Below the pieces are notes generated by a model. The model was given only the letters and a program-made list of their open reading frames with translations. It was not told the DNA's origin and ran no database searches. Of a stretch of 22,546 nt of DNA, positions 1 to 6,504 are shown in pieces. Source of the DNA: a virus. The DNA lies in the IMG/VR virus record IMGVR_UViG_3300023507_000015, positions 1-22,546 of that record; one strand, written 5' to 3'. The position numbers were made by a program, and so were the translations under genes. The first letter of the stretch is position 1. Every line of letters starts with the position of its first letter.

Positions 1-101
1 TTTCACTTTGATTGTAGGGGGGAGAAAGCAAGGTGGGGACGTGTAGATAGTACCTACTTGTCCTTTAAAGAGACAGTTCTTTATATTGCAAGCAGACTAA
101 C

Positions 102-122
102 ATAGCATTTTATTGCTATAAT
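102..122 (+). promoter_or_regulatory. Extended -10 promoter overlapping an inverted repeat
   Basis: A perfect TATAAT at 117-122 is preceded by TGC at 114-116, giving an extended -10 element. No good -35 hexamer lies 16-18 bases upstream. The arms ATAGCA (102-107) and TGCTAT (114-119) form a 6-bp inverted repeat with a 6-base spacer that overlaps the -10, which is where a repressor or activator could act. Transcription would start near 129, just ahead of the strong AAAGGAGG ribosome site (about 141-148) of the first gene. The motif is seen; promoter activity and regulation are inferred. Confidence 0.45.
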
Positions 123-154
123 AAGAGAAGTTATAAAGAGTAAAGGAGGATGCT

Positions 155-448
155 ATGCTAAAAATACCAGTAAGCCAAACAACTACAGGTGATGGAAATG
201 CAACTTTCAATTACAGTTCCCTTAATTACGGAAGTGTACAGGTTACTTATAGTGGAGGGACAGGCTCAGTTAGTATTACAGTTTATGCCTCTAACGAGAA
301 GACACCTACGAATTGGGCTACTATAGGAAGTATATCTCTTGACACTACCACTACTACTGCGATCTATGACATCAAAGGGAGGTACAGACATATTAAGATG
401 GTGATAGATAGCATAACTGATGGTAGTGTAACAGCGGAGCCTTTCTAA
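155..448 (+). CDS. Small beta-rich phage protein, function unknown
   Basis: A 97-residue protein with a strong AAAGGAGG ribosome site before its ATG. It is rich in Thr, Ser, Gly and Tyr with alternating hydrophobic and polar residues, which suggests an all-beta domain. There is no signal peptide, membrane segment or cysteine. Its TAA shares a base with the ATG of the large adhesin gene that follows (TAATG), so the two are probably translationally coupled. The family is not recognised. A small capsid or fibre accessory, or a fibre-associated chaperone, would fit the position, but this is inference only. Confidence 0.7.
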   Translation: MLKIPVSQTTTGDGNATFNYSSLNYGSVQVTYSGGTGSVSITVYASNEKTPTNWATIGSISLDTTTTTAIYDIKGRYRHIKMVIDSITDGSVTAEPF

Positions 449-2349
449 TGTTTGAGTCTGCAAATATCACATCAAGTCAGATACAGAAAGCATACCTTGC
501 TGCTTCAGGGCTTGACGAGGGTGGTCCTTCTTTCCACACTCCTCTGACACACACCCTGAACTCTATTATAGGTTATGGCCCTGCAACTCTTACCCGCTCT
601 ACTACTGCAACCGTAGAAGACTTTGAAGGACGGTTGATAGAGGTTAAAGCAAACGAGGCTCGCTTTGCATGGGCAAGGCGGGTTGAGAACCTGCTTCAGT
701 ATAGTGAGGATTTTAGTAATGGGAAGTGGCTTAAAAGTAATGTTACAGTTAGCAGTGATGCTATAGATTCCCCAATTGGAAGTCAGACTGCTGATAAGGT
801 AAGTTTAACAGCGGTAAGGGGTATGTTAAGGCAGATATCAACTACTGTTCCTGATGGTAAGAAATTCATTGGAAGTGTATATCTCAAGGCAGGCTCTTTA
901 ACCAAAGCCCGTATAGGTATATTAGGTTCTTCAGGTGGTTTAGGATTTGTGTATAAAGATATTACTCTTACTACCACTTGGCAGAGATTTGCGATCACAG
1001 GTGATTTTACAGGTTTAACTGGGGGCGACTATGTGAGATTGCGTATATACCCAGGAGAGTACGATGTTGATTCCTCTGGTTATATATATGTTTGGGGGGC
1101 ACAAATAGAGGATGTCACCGGCCAGACCAATCAGAACCCAAGCGAGTATGTTTCAACTAATGTCCTCTCCGCTCCCTACCACGGAGCAGGTGTTGACGGA
1201 GTTAAGTATTTCCCCTATGAGAATGGCAATACCGTTGATGCCAATGGTGTTGTCACGGAAGCTCAAGGCCCTGCTATATCCTCTACGACTTTAAAGGGTA
1301 TCCACAGGGAGGGGCAGAGGACGAACTCTCTGCTTTATTGCAGGGATTTGAGTAATGCGGTGTGGAGCAACACAAACACCCCAGTTATTACACAGAATCA
1401 AGTTGGTATAGATGGAGTAGCCAATACAGCATGGACTATTGAGGATGATGGGGCAACCATTGAATATATATATCAAACACTTACAATCCCCGATGATAGT
1501 AATACACATACACTGTCTGTTTTCATTAAGAAGGACAATGATGAAACAAGGTTTCCAGAGATACAGTGTGTGCTAAAAGGTGGGACAACTCCTGTATATC
1601 ACATTGTTCAAGTTAATACCAAAACGGGTGCTTATTATAACAGGATTAATACAAACAGCGATCTAACCGAAATAGAAGATTGGGGTGATTGGTGGAGAGT
1701 AAAAGTTAATGCAACAAATAACTCAAGCGGGAACACTTCTTTACAGGTGAGTATTTATCCGGCCGTTACCACCACTTGGGGGACCACCGAAAGTGCTGCA
1801 ACAGGTTCAATTGTAATTGATTGGCCTCAAGTTGAGCTTAACTCCTCCTTTCCTTCCAGTCCTATCTATACTGAAGGCACTGCTGTTACAAGGAGTTCCG
1901 ATATTTTGACTTATCCAGACCAAATACCATACGGGACAGCCTCATACACACTGTATGCAGAAGTAGAATTTGTTACTTCGTTTCCTGCACCATCTCATTT
2001 TCTTAGAAGAGATAGTTTTGGTCCTTGGACTTACACTATATTTGGTTACAATGGCCCTACAGGTTTTACGATTGCAGAGTATGATGGGTCAATGGGGCAG
2101 AGTGTGCTAAAGGCAGTTACGATAACTGGAGGGCAGATGTATAGGGTTATCAGTCGTAAGAACAGTAATTATACTGTAGGATATGACGGTTCATTGTCTT
2201 CAGGAGGATCTGTTATATCTCCTCGGTTAGCAACTGAGATGTATGTAGGTTCGTCTTCTGCTGGTAATGCACTTTATGGTTACATAAAAAATATCAAGAT
2301 CTGGCGTAAGGCTCTTTCCGATGCACAGTTAGTGAGGGAGACATCATGA
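448..2349 (+). CDS. Modular phage adhesin / tail fibre-like protein with LamG-like end
   Basis: A 633-residue, low-cysteine, beta-rich protein that probably binds the host surface. Two related modules can be seen: residues about 81-237 begin NLLQYSEDFSNGKW, and residues about 293-482 begin NSLLYCRDLSNAVW. Each runs through a KADKVSL- or NTAWTIE-type strand and ends in a 'WGAQIE' or 'WPQVEL' strand followed by a Pro/Ser/Tyr-rich segment. This is the carbohydrate-binding-like module often repeated in phage fibres. Residues about 490-633 look like a concanavalin/LamG-type jelly roll ending in KIWRKALSDAQL. The gene ends in an ATGA overlap with the next. It lies upstream of the head genes rather than after the tail genes, and is AT-richer than they are, which suggests modular acquisition. 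Role and fold are inferred from sequence style. Confidence 0.75.
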   Translation: MFESANITSSQIQKAYLAASGLDEGGPSFHTPLTHTLNSIIGYGPATLTRSTTATVEDFEGRLIEVKANEARFAWARRVENLLQYSEDFSNGKWLKSNVTVSSDAIDSPIGSQTADKVSLTAVRGMLRQISTTVPDGKKFIGSVYLKAGSLTKARIGILGSSGGLGFVYKDITLTTTWQRFAITGDFTGLTGGDYVRLRIYPGEYDVDSSGYIYVWGAQIEDVTGQTNQNPSEYVSTNVLSAPYHGAGVDGVKYFPYENGNTVDANGVVTEAQGPAISSTTLKGIHREGQRTNSLLYCRDLSNAVWSNTNTPVITQNQVGIDGVANTAWTIEDDGATIEYIYQTLTIPDDSNTHTLSVFIKKDNDETRFPEIQCVLKGGTTPVYHIVQVNTKTGAYYNRINTNSDLTEIEDWGDWWRVKVNATNNSSGNTSLQVSIYPAVTTTWGTTESAATGSIVIDWPQVELNSSFPSSPIYTEGTAVTRSSDILTYPDQIPYGTASYTLYAEVEFVTSFPAPSHFLRRDSFGPWTYTIFGYNGPTGFTIAEYDGSMGQSVLKAVTITGGQMYRVISRKNSNYTVGYDGSLSSGGSVISPRLATEMYVGSSSAGNALYGYIKNIKIWRKALSDAQLVRETS

Positions 2350-2816
2350 GCATGAGGTTGAGGAGCAATCAAAGATTCCACAGGGTCCTGGCAGTTATTG
2401 CTGGATTTCTAACTGGGATCCTGCTCTCATTTCTTCTTGAAGCAACAGGTTGCGGGGGCAGTCCCAGGGCTGATTTCAGTGATGTTTCCATCCTGTATGA
2501 AGGTGAGCAGTACGGAGACCTTGAGGTTATCTGGTATGAGACTGCCGAGTGTGTCGGGGTTGATGTTTCAAGATTCAATCCTGTGCATATTGTAATAGTC
2601 AGTGACCTTTTTCCGTGTAACGGGTATGATTTTGTGAGGGCCTGCATGATATCTAACTATGTTTACATGGCTGAACCTATCCTGATGCAAAGCGAAGGTG
2701 CGTTGTATGCACACGAATTAGTGCATTACTTTACAGGGCTTGAGGACGATGCTCATAAAACAGCAGAGGTTTTTGCAAGGTGCGGAAATATCAGAATTGA
2801 GGGATTCAGCTTATGA
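2346..2816 (+). CDS. Membrane-anchored putative zinc metalloprotease-like protein (HELVH)
   Basis: A 156-residue protein with a basic N-terminus and a hydrophobic segment at about residues 13-32, ending in ATGC, so that Cys36 is a weak lipobox candidate. The rest appears exported: Cys69, 91, 100 and 146 could form two disulfides. Residues 123-127 read HELVH, the HExxH zinc-binding pattern of zincin peptidases. It is followed by YFTGLEDDAH, where Asp134 or His137 could be the third ligand. The protein is much shorter than most secreted metallopeptidases. It overlaps the adhesin gene by ATGA and is coupled the same way to the following membrane-protein ORF. Possible roles are envelope penetration, lysis or modification of the lysogen surface; none is established. 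I do not recognise a named family. Confidence 0.65.
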   Translation: MSMRLRSNQRFHRVLAVIAGFLTGILLSFLLEATGCGGSPRADFSDVSILYEGEQYGDLEVIWYETAECVGVDVSRFNPVHIVIVSDLFPCNGYDFVRACMISNYVYMAEPILMQSEGALYAHELVHYFTGLEDDAHKTAEVFARCGNIRIEGFSL

Positions 2817-2953
2817 GACTCATTGAATATACATCATGGAACGGCCTTCGGAAACCAGTCCTGAAAAGGCTGCTACTTTATGGCGTCTGGACAACAGGGT
2901 TGATATACATTGTCTTCTATCTTGCTGATTTGATAGGGAGGTTGACATGGTAA
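2813..2953 (+). CDS. Small single-span membrane protein (46 aa)
   Basis: The ORF starts at an ATG overlapping the previous stop (ATGA) and ends seven bases inside the next gene, so it fits exactly between two coupled genes. The 46-residue product has a basic N-terminal part (RKPVLKR) followed by one hydrophobic segment at about residues 19-41. Size and topology resemble small holins or inner-membrane spanin subunits, and the neighbour is a candidate envelope lipoprotein, so a lysis role is possible. No sequence family was recognised. The tight start and stop overlaps are the main evidence that it is real. Confidence 0.55.
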   Translation: MRLIEYTSWNGLRKPVLKRLLLYGVWTTGLIYIVFYLADLIGRLTW

Positions 2954-3369
2954 GCGTTATTCTGACGATAGATCCTATACAGGATGAAAAACTGCTTGAG
3001 GGTATCAAGGCACAGTTCATTGATTTCTACATCGTCAACGAGCGTAACGGCAGGCATCTTGTTGATGCGGTGGTGAAAGACCCTGCTGTGATCCCTGAGC
3101 TTGAGCAGATGTTACAGGCATACAATCCTGTAATAGTTGGCATGTGGAATCCTGATGGCACAGAGTATGGCACAGAGAAGGTAATTGCAGAAGATGGAAC
3201 TGAGGGGATTACAGGAACCCCTATATACCCTTTTGATAGTCAAGAGTATTTAGGTATGATGCCTGATGAGATTGTAACAGATGCAGATGGAAATGTAGTT
3301 TCGACTTTCCATCCTGCTCAGGCAAAAGAACTGCATAACTGGGCAGGGTGGAAGAAGAGGAGAATGTAA
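2947..3369 (+). CDS. Conserved-looking phage protein of unknown function (140 aa)
   Basis: A 140-residue soluble protein with no signal, membrane segment or cysteine. The first 60 or so residues alternate strands and helices (VSVILTIDP, KLLEGIKAQF, LVDAVVKDPAVIPELEQML), suggesting a small alpha/beta domain. The C-terminal half is looser and ends in a Trp/Lys-rich tail (HNWAGWKKRRM). It overlaps the 46-residue ORF by seven bases and lies in the adhesin block, so it may be a fibre accessory protein or chaperone. The family is not recognised. Confidence 0.65.
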   Translation: MVSVILTIDPIQDEKLLEGIKAQFIDFYIVNERNGRHLVDAVVKDPAVIPELEQMLQAYNPVIVGMWNPDGTEYGTEKVIAEDGTEGITGTPIYPFDSQEYLGMMPDEIVTDADGNVVSTFHPAQAKELHNWAGWKKRRM

Positions 3370-3379
3370 GGAGGGCGTC

Positions 3380-3454
3380 ATGGGTCAAAAAATGACACAA
3401 ACTGACACAGGAATATTCAGTTTTTTCAGGGAATCTGTTATAAATAAAGTATGA
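3380..3454 (+). CDS. 24-residue ORF, possible translational leader of com
   Basis: A very short ORF with a good GGAGGG ribosome site seven bases before its ATG. Its TGA overlaps the ATG of the Com-like gene (ATGA at 3451-3454), and that gene has no ribosome site of its own. It may therefore work as a leader whose translation delivers ribosomes to com. It contains two TGACACA copies ten bases apart (3393-3399 and 3403-3409). The product has no recognisable features; it could equally be a chance ORF. Confidence 0.4.
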   Translation: MGQKMTQTDTGIFSFFRESVINKV

Positions 3455-3630
3455 TGCAATTGAAAATGGCTGTTGCAGCGGATGCGAAGATTGCAAAGGA
3501 TCAGCACGAAATCAGGTGCCTGAACCCGCGATGCAGGAGGCTCCTTTTCAGGGGAGTTGTGCTTTATGCTGAAGTGAAATGCCCGAGATGCAAGCGGATC
3601 AGCACATTTGTGGCAGTAACAGAGAATTAA
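3451..3630 (+). CDS. com: Mu Com-like zinc-ribbon regulator (59 aa)
   Basis: A 59-residue protein with Cys23, Cys28, Cys44 and Cys47 arranged as CLNPRC then CPRC, around the signature segment RRLLFRG...EVKCPRCKR. This matches the Com family of Mu-like phages. In Mu, Com is a zinc-binding RNA-binding protein that opens the mom mRNA for translation so that phage DNA becomes modified. The first knuckle here is CX4C rather than the usual CX2C. The start is ambiguous: 3451 is coupled to the preceding ORF, and an in-frame ATG at 3466 has no ribosome site. A strong terminator follows. No mom gene is visible in the window, so the target is unknown. Confidence 0.72.
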   Translation: MMQLKMAVAADAKIAKDQHEIRCLNPRCRRLLFRGVVLYAEVKCPRCKRISTFVAVTEN

Positions 3631-3636
3631 GGCTGC

Positions 3637-3664
3637 AGCCTATCGCCTGTAGCCTTTAGCCTGA
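3637..3664 (+). repeat. Four-unit degenerate heptamer tandem repeat
   Basis: Four consecutive seven-base units follow the consensus AGCCTNT: AGCCTAT, CGCCTGT, AGCCTTT, AGCCTGA. They start just after a 10-bp palindrome, GGCTGCAGCC (3631-3640), and lie in the gap between com and its terminator. It is a non-coding short tandem repeat. Any function, such as affecting transcript stability, is speculative. Confidence 0.55.
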
Positions 3665-3685
3665 ATTTTTAGAGGCACTTTAGAT

Positions 3686-3723
3686 GCCCGATTCGGTCGA
3701 TACGGCCGGGTCGGGCTTTTTTT
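3686..3723 (+). terminator. Rho-independent terminator after the accessory block
   Basis: A 13-bp stem, with three G-U wobbles, pairs 3686-3698 with 3704-3716 around the five-base loop GATAC and is followed by seven T residues (3717-3723). This is a textbook intrinsic terminator on the + strand. It separates the adhesin/com transcript from the head genes, so head expression must come through antitermination, read-through or another promoter. Confidence 0.85.
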
Positions 3724-3748
3724 ATCAAATTCTTTTTGGAGGTGCAGG

Positions 3749-4042
3749 ATGCCGGAAAGATCAGTTGATATGAAGGCAGATGACGCAAAGATCGCCATTC
3801 TTGAACTGGATACTCCTGACGAGGTCCTTGCATTTATTGATGGCGAGGACAGAAAGACAGTTCTCAAGATTGCCGATGAGCGTCTGAAGGAGCTTGGCCA
3901 TGATGGCCTGAAGGACGGCCAGGACACGAAAATTACCGACGACTCAAAGGATTTCAAAGGCCCTGGCGTGGAAGGCAAAAAGGATTATGTCAGCGGTGAG
4001 GATGTGCTCAGGCAGCTCAGGGCAAAAGGTGTGAAGATATGA
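3749..4042 (+). CDS. Small acidic phage protein preceding the prohead protease
   Basis: A 97-residue, highly charged protein with a GGAGGTGC ribosome site before its ATG. Residues about 12-50 are predicted helical (AKIAILELDTPDEVLAFIDG...RKTVLKIADERLKEL); the middle is Asp/Lys-rich and likely disordered; a short helix (GEDVLRQLRAKG) ends the protein. Its TGA overlaps the protease start by ATGA. Small proteins of this kind often sit between portal or minor head genes and the protease, so a head-assembly role is likely. The family is not recognised. Confidence 0.65.
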   Translation: MPERSVDMKADDAKIAILELDTPDEVLAFIDGEDRKTVLKIADERLKELGHDGLKDGQDTKITDDSKDFKGPGVEGKKDYVSGEDVLRQLRAKGVKI

Positions 4043-5187
4043 AGACCGGGAAGGAGAATAGGGGCGGCATAGACTGCAAGGTATATGAGAAGACCTTTGA
4101 GGTCGGGAAGGCCTCCATATCGGGTGCCGAAGTTACTGATGAGGTCCTTGAGAAGATCAACCGCTATGCCCTGACATCGCTGTCTGAAGACGAGGTATAT
4201 GTCAGGAAATTCCTGCTTGCCCACAATGCCATCGACAGGGATAACGAGCGGTTTCCGGAGGAGATCCTCGAACAGTTTGCAGAAACCCTTCCGGGCAAGG
4301 GCTTGCTGATCGGGCATGAAAGGCGTGGCCCCGGCAAGGGGCTGTTCTTCGATGCTCTGACAGAGGAGATATCCCCTGAGCGATTCCTTGAACTTACCGG
4401 GGAAGCAGCCAAGCTCCCTGAAGGTATTGAGTCGGTCAGGGTTCTCTGGGCCTGGGCATACATGGTCAAGGCTGATTTCAATGCCGAGATCATGACGAAT
4501 ATAGATGCAGGCATTTACAGGCATGTCTCGATCGGGTTTCGTGCGGCTGACATCAAGCCGGTCAAGAAAGACGTCAACAGCACGCCTGACTACTGGGAAT
4601 ATGTACCGCCGGGCGAGGCCACAGAGGGGTCGTTAGTCTGGCTTGGCGCACAGCCTGGGGCAACAGCCCAGAAGGCAAAAAGGGTAGATGATCAGGAGCC
4701 TCAGGCTCCTGAGGATAACAAGAAAGGAGGAGATGACAATATGCATGAATTCCTGAAGAAACTTTCAGAAAAGCTCGGCAAGACCTTCTCTGAGGAGAAG
4801 GCTGCTGATGAGATCGTGGCACTTATCGGTGAGAAAGAGGCCCGGATCAGCGAGCTGGAAGACGAGGTCAAGGCACTTGAACCCCTTGCCGAAGATGGCA
4901 AGGCCTGGCGGAAGGACCTTGTTGACCAGTATGTCACCCTGAGGACGAAACTTGAGGAGATCCCTCCGGATGACGAGTCCAGTCAGAAACAGGCGAAGGA
5001 GATCGCCCAGGGCTTCCCGATTGATTTCCTCAAGTCCGAGGTCGAGGTGCTTCAGAAGAGGGTCTATGAGAAGTACCCGGCAGAGAGCCAGGTGAAAGGG
5101 AATGACCCTGAGAAGGACCGTGACCAGTCAAAGGACTGGCGTAAGAATAACCCACTGAACCCGAACAAAAAGAGAAAGGAGGACTAA
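4039..5187 (+). CDS. Prohead protease with C-terminal scaffolding domain
   Basis: A 382-residue protein expected to cleave scaffold and capsid N-termini inside the prohead. The N-terminal domain (about 1-205) carries a His in LIGHERRGPG (His93) and a Ser in RHVSIGF (Ser164), the expected His and Ser of HK97-type (S78) prohead proteases. The third catalytic residue is not assigned. After a linker rich in Pro, Gln and Lys (about 205-234), the C-terminal part is acidic and coiled-coil-like (EKEARISELEDEVKALEPL) with a Lys/Asn-rich tail, as in scaffolding proteins. It is followed at once by the cement and capsid genes, the usual order. A strong ribosome site inside the gene suggests that the scaffold is also made alone from 4741, like Mu I/Z or lambda C/Nu3. 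Confidence 0.85.
   Translation: MKTGKENRGGIDCKVYEKTFEVGKASISGAEVTDEVLEKINRYALTSLSEDEVYVRKFLLAHNAIDRDNERFPEEILEQFAETLPGKGLLIGHERRGPGKGLFFDALTEEISPERFLELTGEAAKLPEGIESVRVLWAWAYMVKADFNAEIMTNIDAGIYRHVSIGFRAADIKPVKKDVNSTPDYWEYVPPGEATEGSLVWLGAQPGATAQKAKRVDDQEPQAPEDNKKGGDDNMHEFLKKLSEKLGKTFSEEKAADEIVALIGEKEARISELEDEVKALEPLAEDGKAWRKDLVDQYVTLRTKLEEIPPDDESSQKQAKEIAQGFPIDFLKSEVEVLQKRVYEKYPAESQVKGNDPEKDRDQSKDWRKNNPLNPNKKRKED
4692..4730 (+). promoter_or_regulatory. Hairpin plus strong internal ribosome site before the scaffold start
   Basis: TCAGGAGCC (4692-4700) and GGCTCCTGA (4704-4712) form a perfect 9-bp stem with a three-base loop. Ten bases later lies AAAGGAGG (4723-4730), a near-ideal Shine-Dalgarno site ten bases before the in-frame ATG at 4741. 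The CTCCT in the right arm (4706-4710) could pair either with the left arm, leaving the site open, or with the AGGAG of the site itself, closing it. Bases and pairing are seen; the switch is inferred. Confidence 0.6.
4741..5187 (+). CDS. Nested in-frame scaffolding protein (internal start)
   Basis: An in-frame ATG at codon 235 of the protease gene, preceded by AAAGGAGG, would give a separate 148-residue protein identical to the protease C-terminus. It begins MHEFLKKLSEKLGKTF and continues with a charged coiled coil and a basic, Asn-rich tail. Those are typical scaffold features: helical, removable, no cysteines. Nested scaffold genes at the end of prohead protease genes are established for Mu (I/Z) and lambda (C/Nu3). 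The start site is supported by the ribosome site and by the domain boundary falling there; expression is not proven. Confidence 0.65.
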   Translation: MHEFLKKLSEKLGKTFSEEKAADEIVALIGEKEARISELEDEVKALEPLAEDGKAWRKDLVDQYVTLRTKLEEIPPDDESSQKQAKEIAQGFPIDFLKSEVEVLQKRVYEKYPAESQVKGNDPEKDRDQSKDWRKNNPLNPNKKRKED

Positions 5188-5190
5188 GAT

Positions 5191-5532
5191 ATGGCAACCG
5201 CAACGGTGAGAGACGGGATAAACCAGGTAAAAACCCTGAAGCTTGCCCACACCGCCGCCGTCTCGGCAGGTGATGTGATAGTGAATAATGGCCAGGTCTT
5301 AGTGGCTGTAAATGATGCCAGCGCCAGTGCCGACAATGCCTACATTTACAGGGGCAAGATTGAGGTGCCAAAGGAAGCCAACCTGGCAATTGCAGTCGGC
5401 GATGTCGTGTACTGGGATGCTACAAACGAAGTGGCCAACAAGACAAACACCAACACCAAGATGGGCATCTGCGTGGAGGCTTCTGCAGCTTCTGATACCA
5501 CAGTGGTCGTGATGCTCGGTGAGAACAAGTAA
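5191..5532 (+). CDS. DUF2190-like capsid decoration (cement) protein
   Basis: A 113-residue all-beta protein with the pattern of the DUF2190 family: AVSAGDVIVNNGQVLVAV, an internal strand set, VGDVVYWDATNEVANKTNTN, and a final GICVEAS...TTVVVMLG. Members bind the outside of the capsid and stabilise it, and their genes typically lie between scaffold and major capsid, as here. It has an AAAGGAGG ribosome site overlapping the end of the protease gene and only a three-base gap from it. No cysteine, signal or membrane segment is present. Confidence 0.8.
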   Translation: MATATVRDGINQVKTLKLAHTAAVSAGDVIVNNGQVLVAVNDASASADNAYIYRGKIEVPKEANLAIAVGDVVYWDATNEVANKTNTNTKMGICVEASAASDTTVVVMLGENK

Positions 5533-5547
5533 GGAGGTGAATGAGAC

Positions 5548-6501
5548 ATGAAACTCTTCGGAGAAAAGATATTCGACTGGGGGGCAATCAACGAGATCCC
5601 CCCATCAGACCGGAAAGAGGCGATCATCGCCCGTGTGAACGAGTTCATGGAGGAAATCGAGAGCAAGGAGATTACATCCCAGAAGATCGTCGGTACAGAC
5701 CCCAACCTGGGCGGTCCTGCACCGGTGGTCCTTGTACAGTCAGACACTCTTCAGGCCCCTGACAGGGGATATGAGATCCTCTTCGACGAGTTTGACATGA
5801 GGGAGAGCTCTTCCTCGTCTTTCGAGGTTCTCGACGTCACCGGCGGTATAACCTTTTTCCAGGTCGTAGAGGGTGAGGAGGCCAAGCTCTCACGGATACC
5901 CAAGACAGCCAAGACCGCTGTGAGCTATCTCAGGTTCATTGGCGGCTTTCCGATCCTTGACGACTGGCTCCGGTTCAACGAATACTACAAGATCGACCAG
6001 CTCACGGCAGACACCGTCAAGCGCTGGTGGGACAAGAAGGCGACCATTTTCTACGGTCTCCTGACAGCCCTTACCGGGATTGACGAGGCCTTCGACACGG
6101 ACGATGTGACCACTATCAACAAGGCCTGTGCAAACATCCTGAACGATCTGCAGGCAGCCGGTTATGCCGTTGATGAGAACTCCCAGTTCGTGATCACCTG
6201 CAACCCTCTTCTGAGGGCAAGGATTTTCAAGGCGATCAACGCCTCTTTCGTAAACCCAAACAGCAACAACAACCAGATCGTCTTCAACATCAGCGCCGTG
6301 ATAAGCACCACGAAGGTGGCATCAACAAATTACTGGGTCTCACTCCCGGGCGGGAAAAACCTCCGGGGCGAGTGGGATGACCTGAATATAAGGCCGCCAC
6401 AGCGGAACGAGCTGAAGCTGGGTGCTGATCACGTATGGACTGGTGCCTATAACGGGATCATAGCCGAGAAGAAACAGCACAGGAAGTGCGCCCTCTCCTA
6501 A
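5548..6501 (+). CDS. Major capsid protein
   Basis: A 317-residue protein placed directly after the cement gene and before the connector genes. The N-terminal 45 residues are charged and helical (DRKEAIIARVNEFMEEIESKE), and the C-terminal half contains structured strands and helices (FVITCNPLLRARIFKAINAS, LRGEWDDLNIRPPQRNEL), in keeping with an HK97-fold capsid subunit. The fold is inferred from size and position rather than from a clear family match. The ribosome site AAGGAGGTG spans about 5531-5539, so the ATG at 5548 is well spaced while the out-of-frame ATG at 5541 is too close. The SSSSS stretch at about 88-92 may be a flexible loop. Confidence 0.8.
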   Translation: MKLFGEKIFDWGAINEIPPSDRKEAIIARVNEFMEEIESKEITSQKIVGTDPNLGGPAPVVLVQSDTLQAPDRGYEILFDEFDMRESSSSSFEVLDVTGGITFFQVVEGEEAKLSRIPKTAKTAVSYLRFIGGFPILDDWLRFNEYYKIDQLTADTVKRWWDKKATIFYGLLTALTGIDEAFDTDDVTTINKACANILNDLQAAGYAVDENSQFVITCNPLLRARIFKAINASFVNPNSNNNQIVFNISAVISTTKVASTNYWVSLPGGKNLRGEWDDLNIRPPQRNELKLGADHVWTGAYNGIIAEKKQHRKCALS

Positions 6502-6504
6502 CCC

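Noticed and set aside
3393-3444. Promoter from CTGACA and TATAAA ahead of com
   Set aside because: The spacing of about 31 bases is far too long for a sigma-70 promoter.
3985-4524. Long minus-strand ORF (179 codons) opposite the protease gene
   Set aside because: It is antisense to a clearly coding prohead protease, lacks family features and arises from codon bias of the + strand gene.
5541-5762. Alternative + strand ORF starting at 5541 ahead of the capsid gene
   Set aside because: Its ATG is too close to the ribosome site, the frame is short, and it overlaps the convincing capsid gene that starts at 5548.
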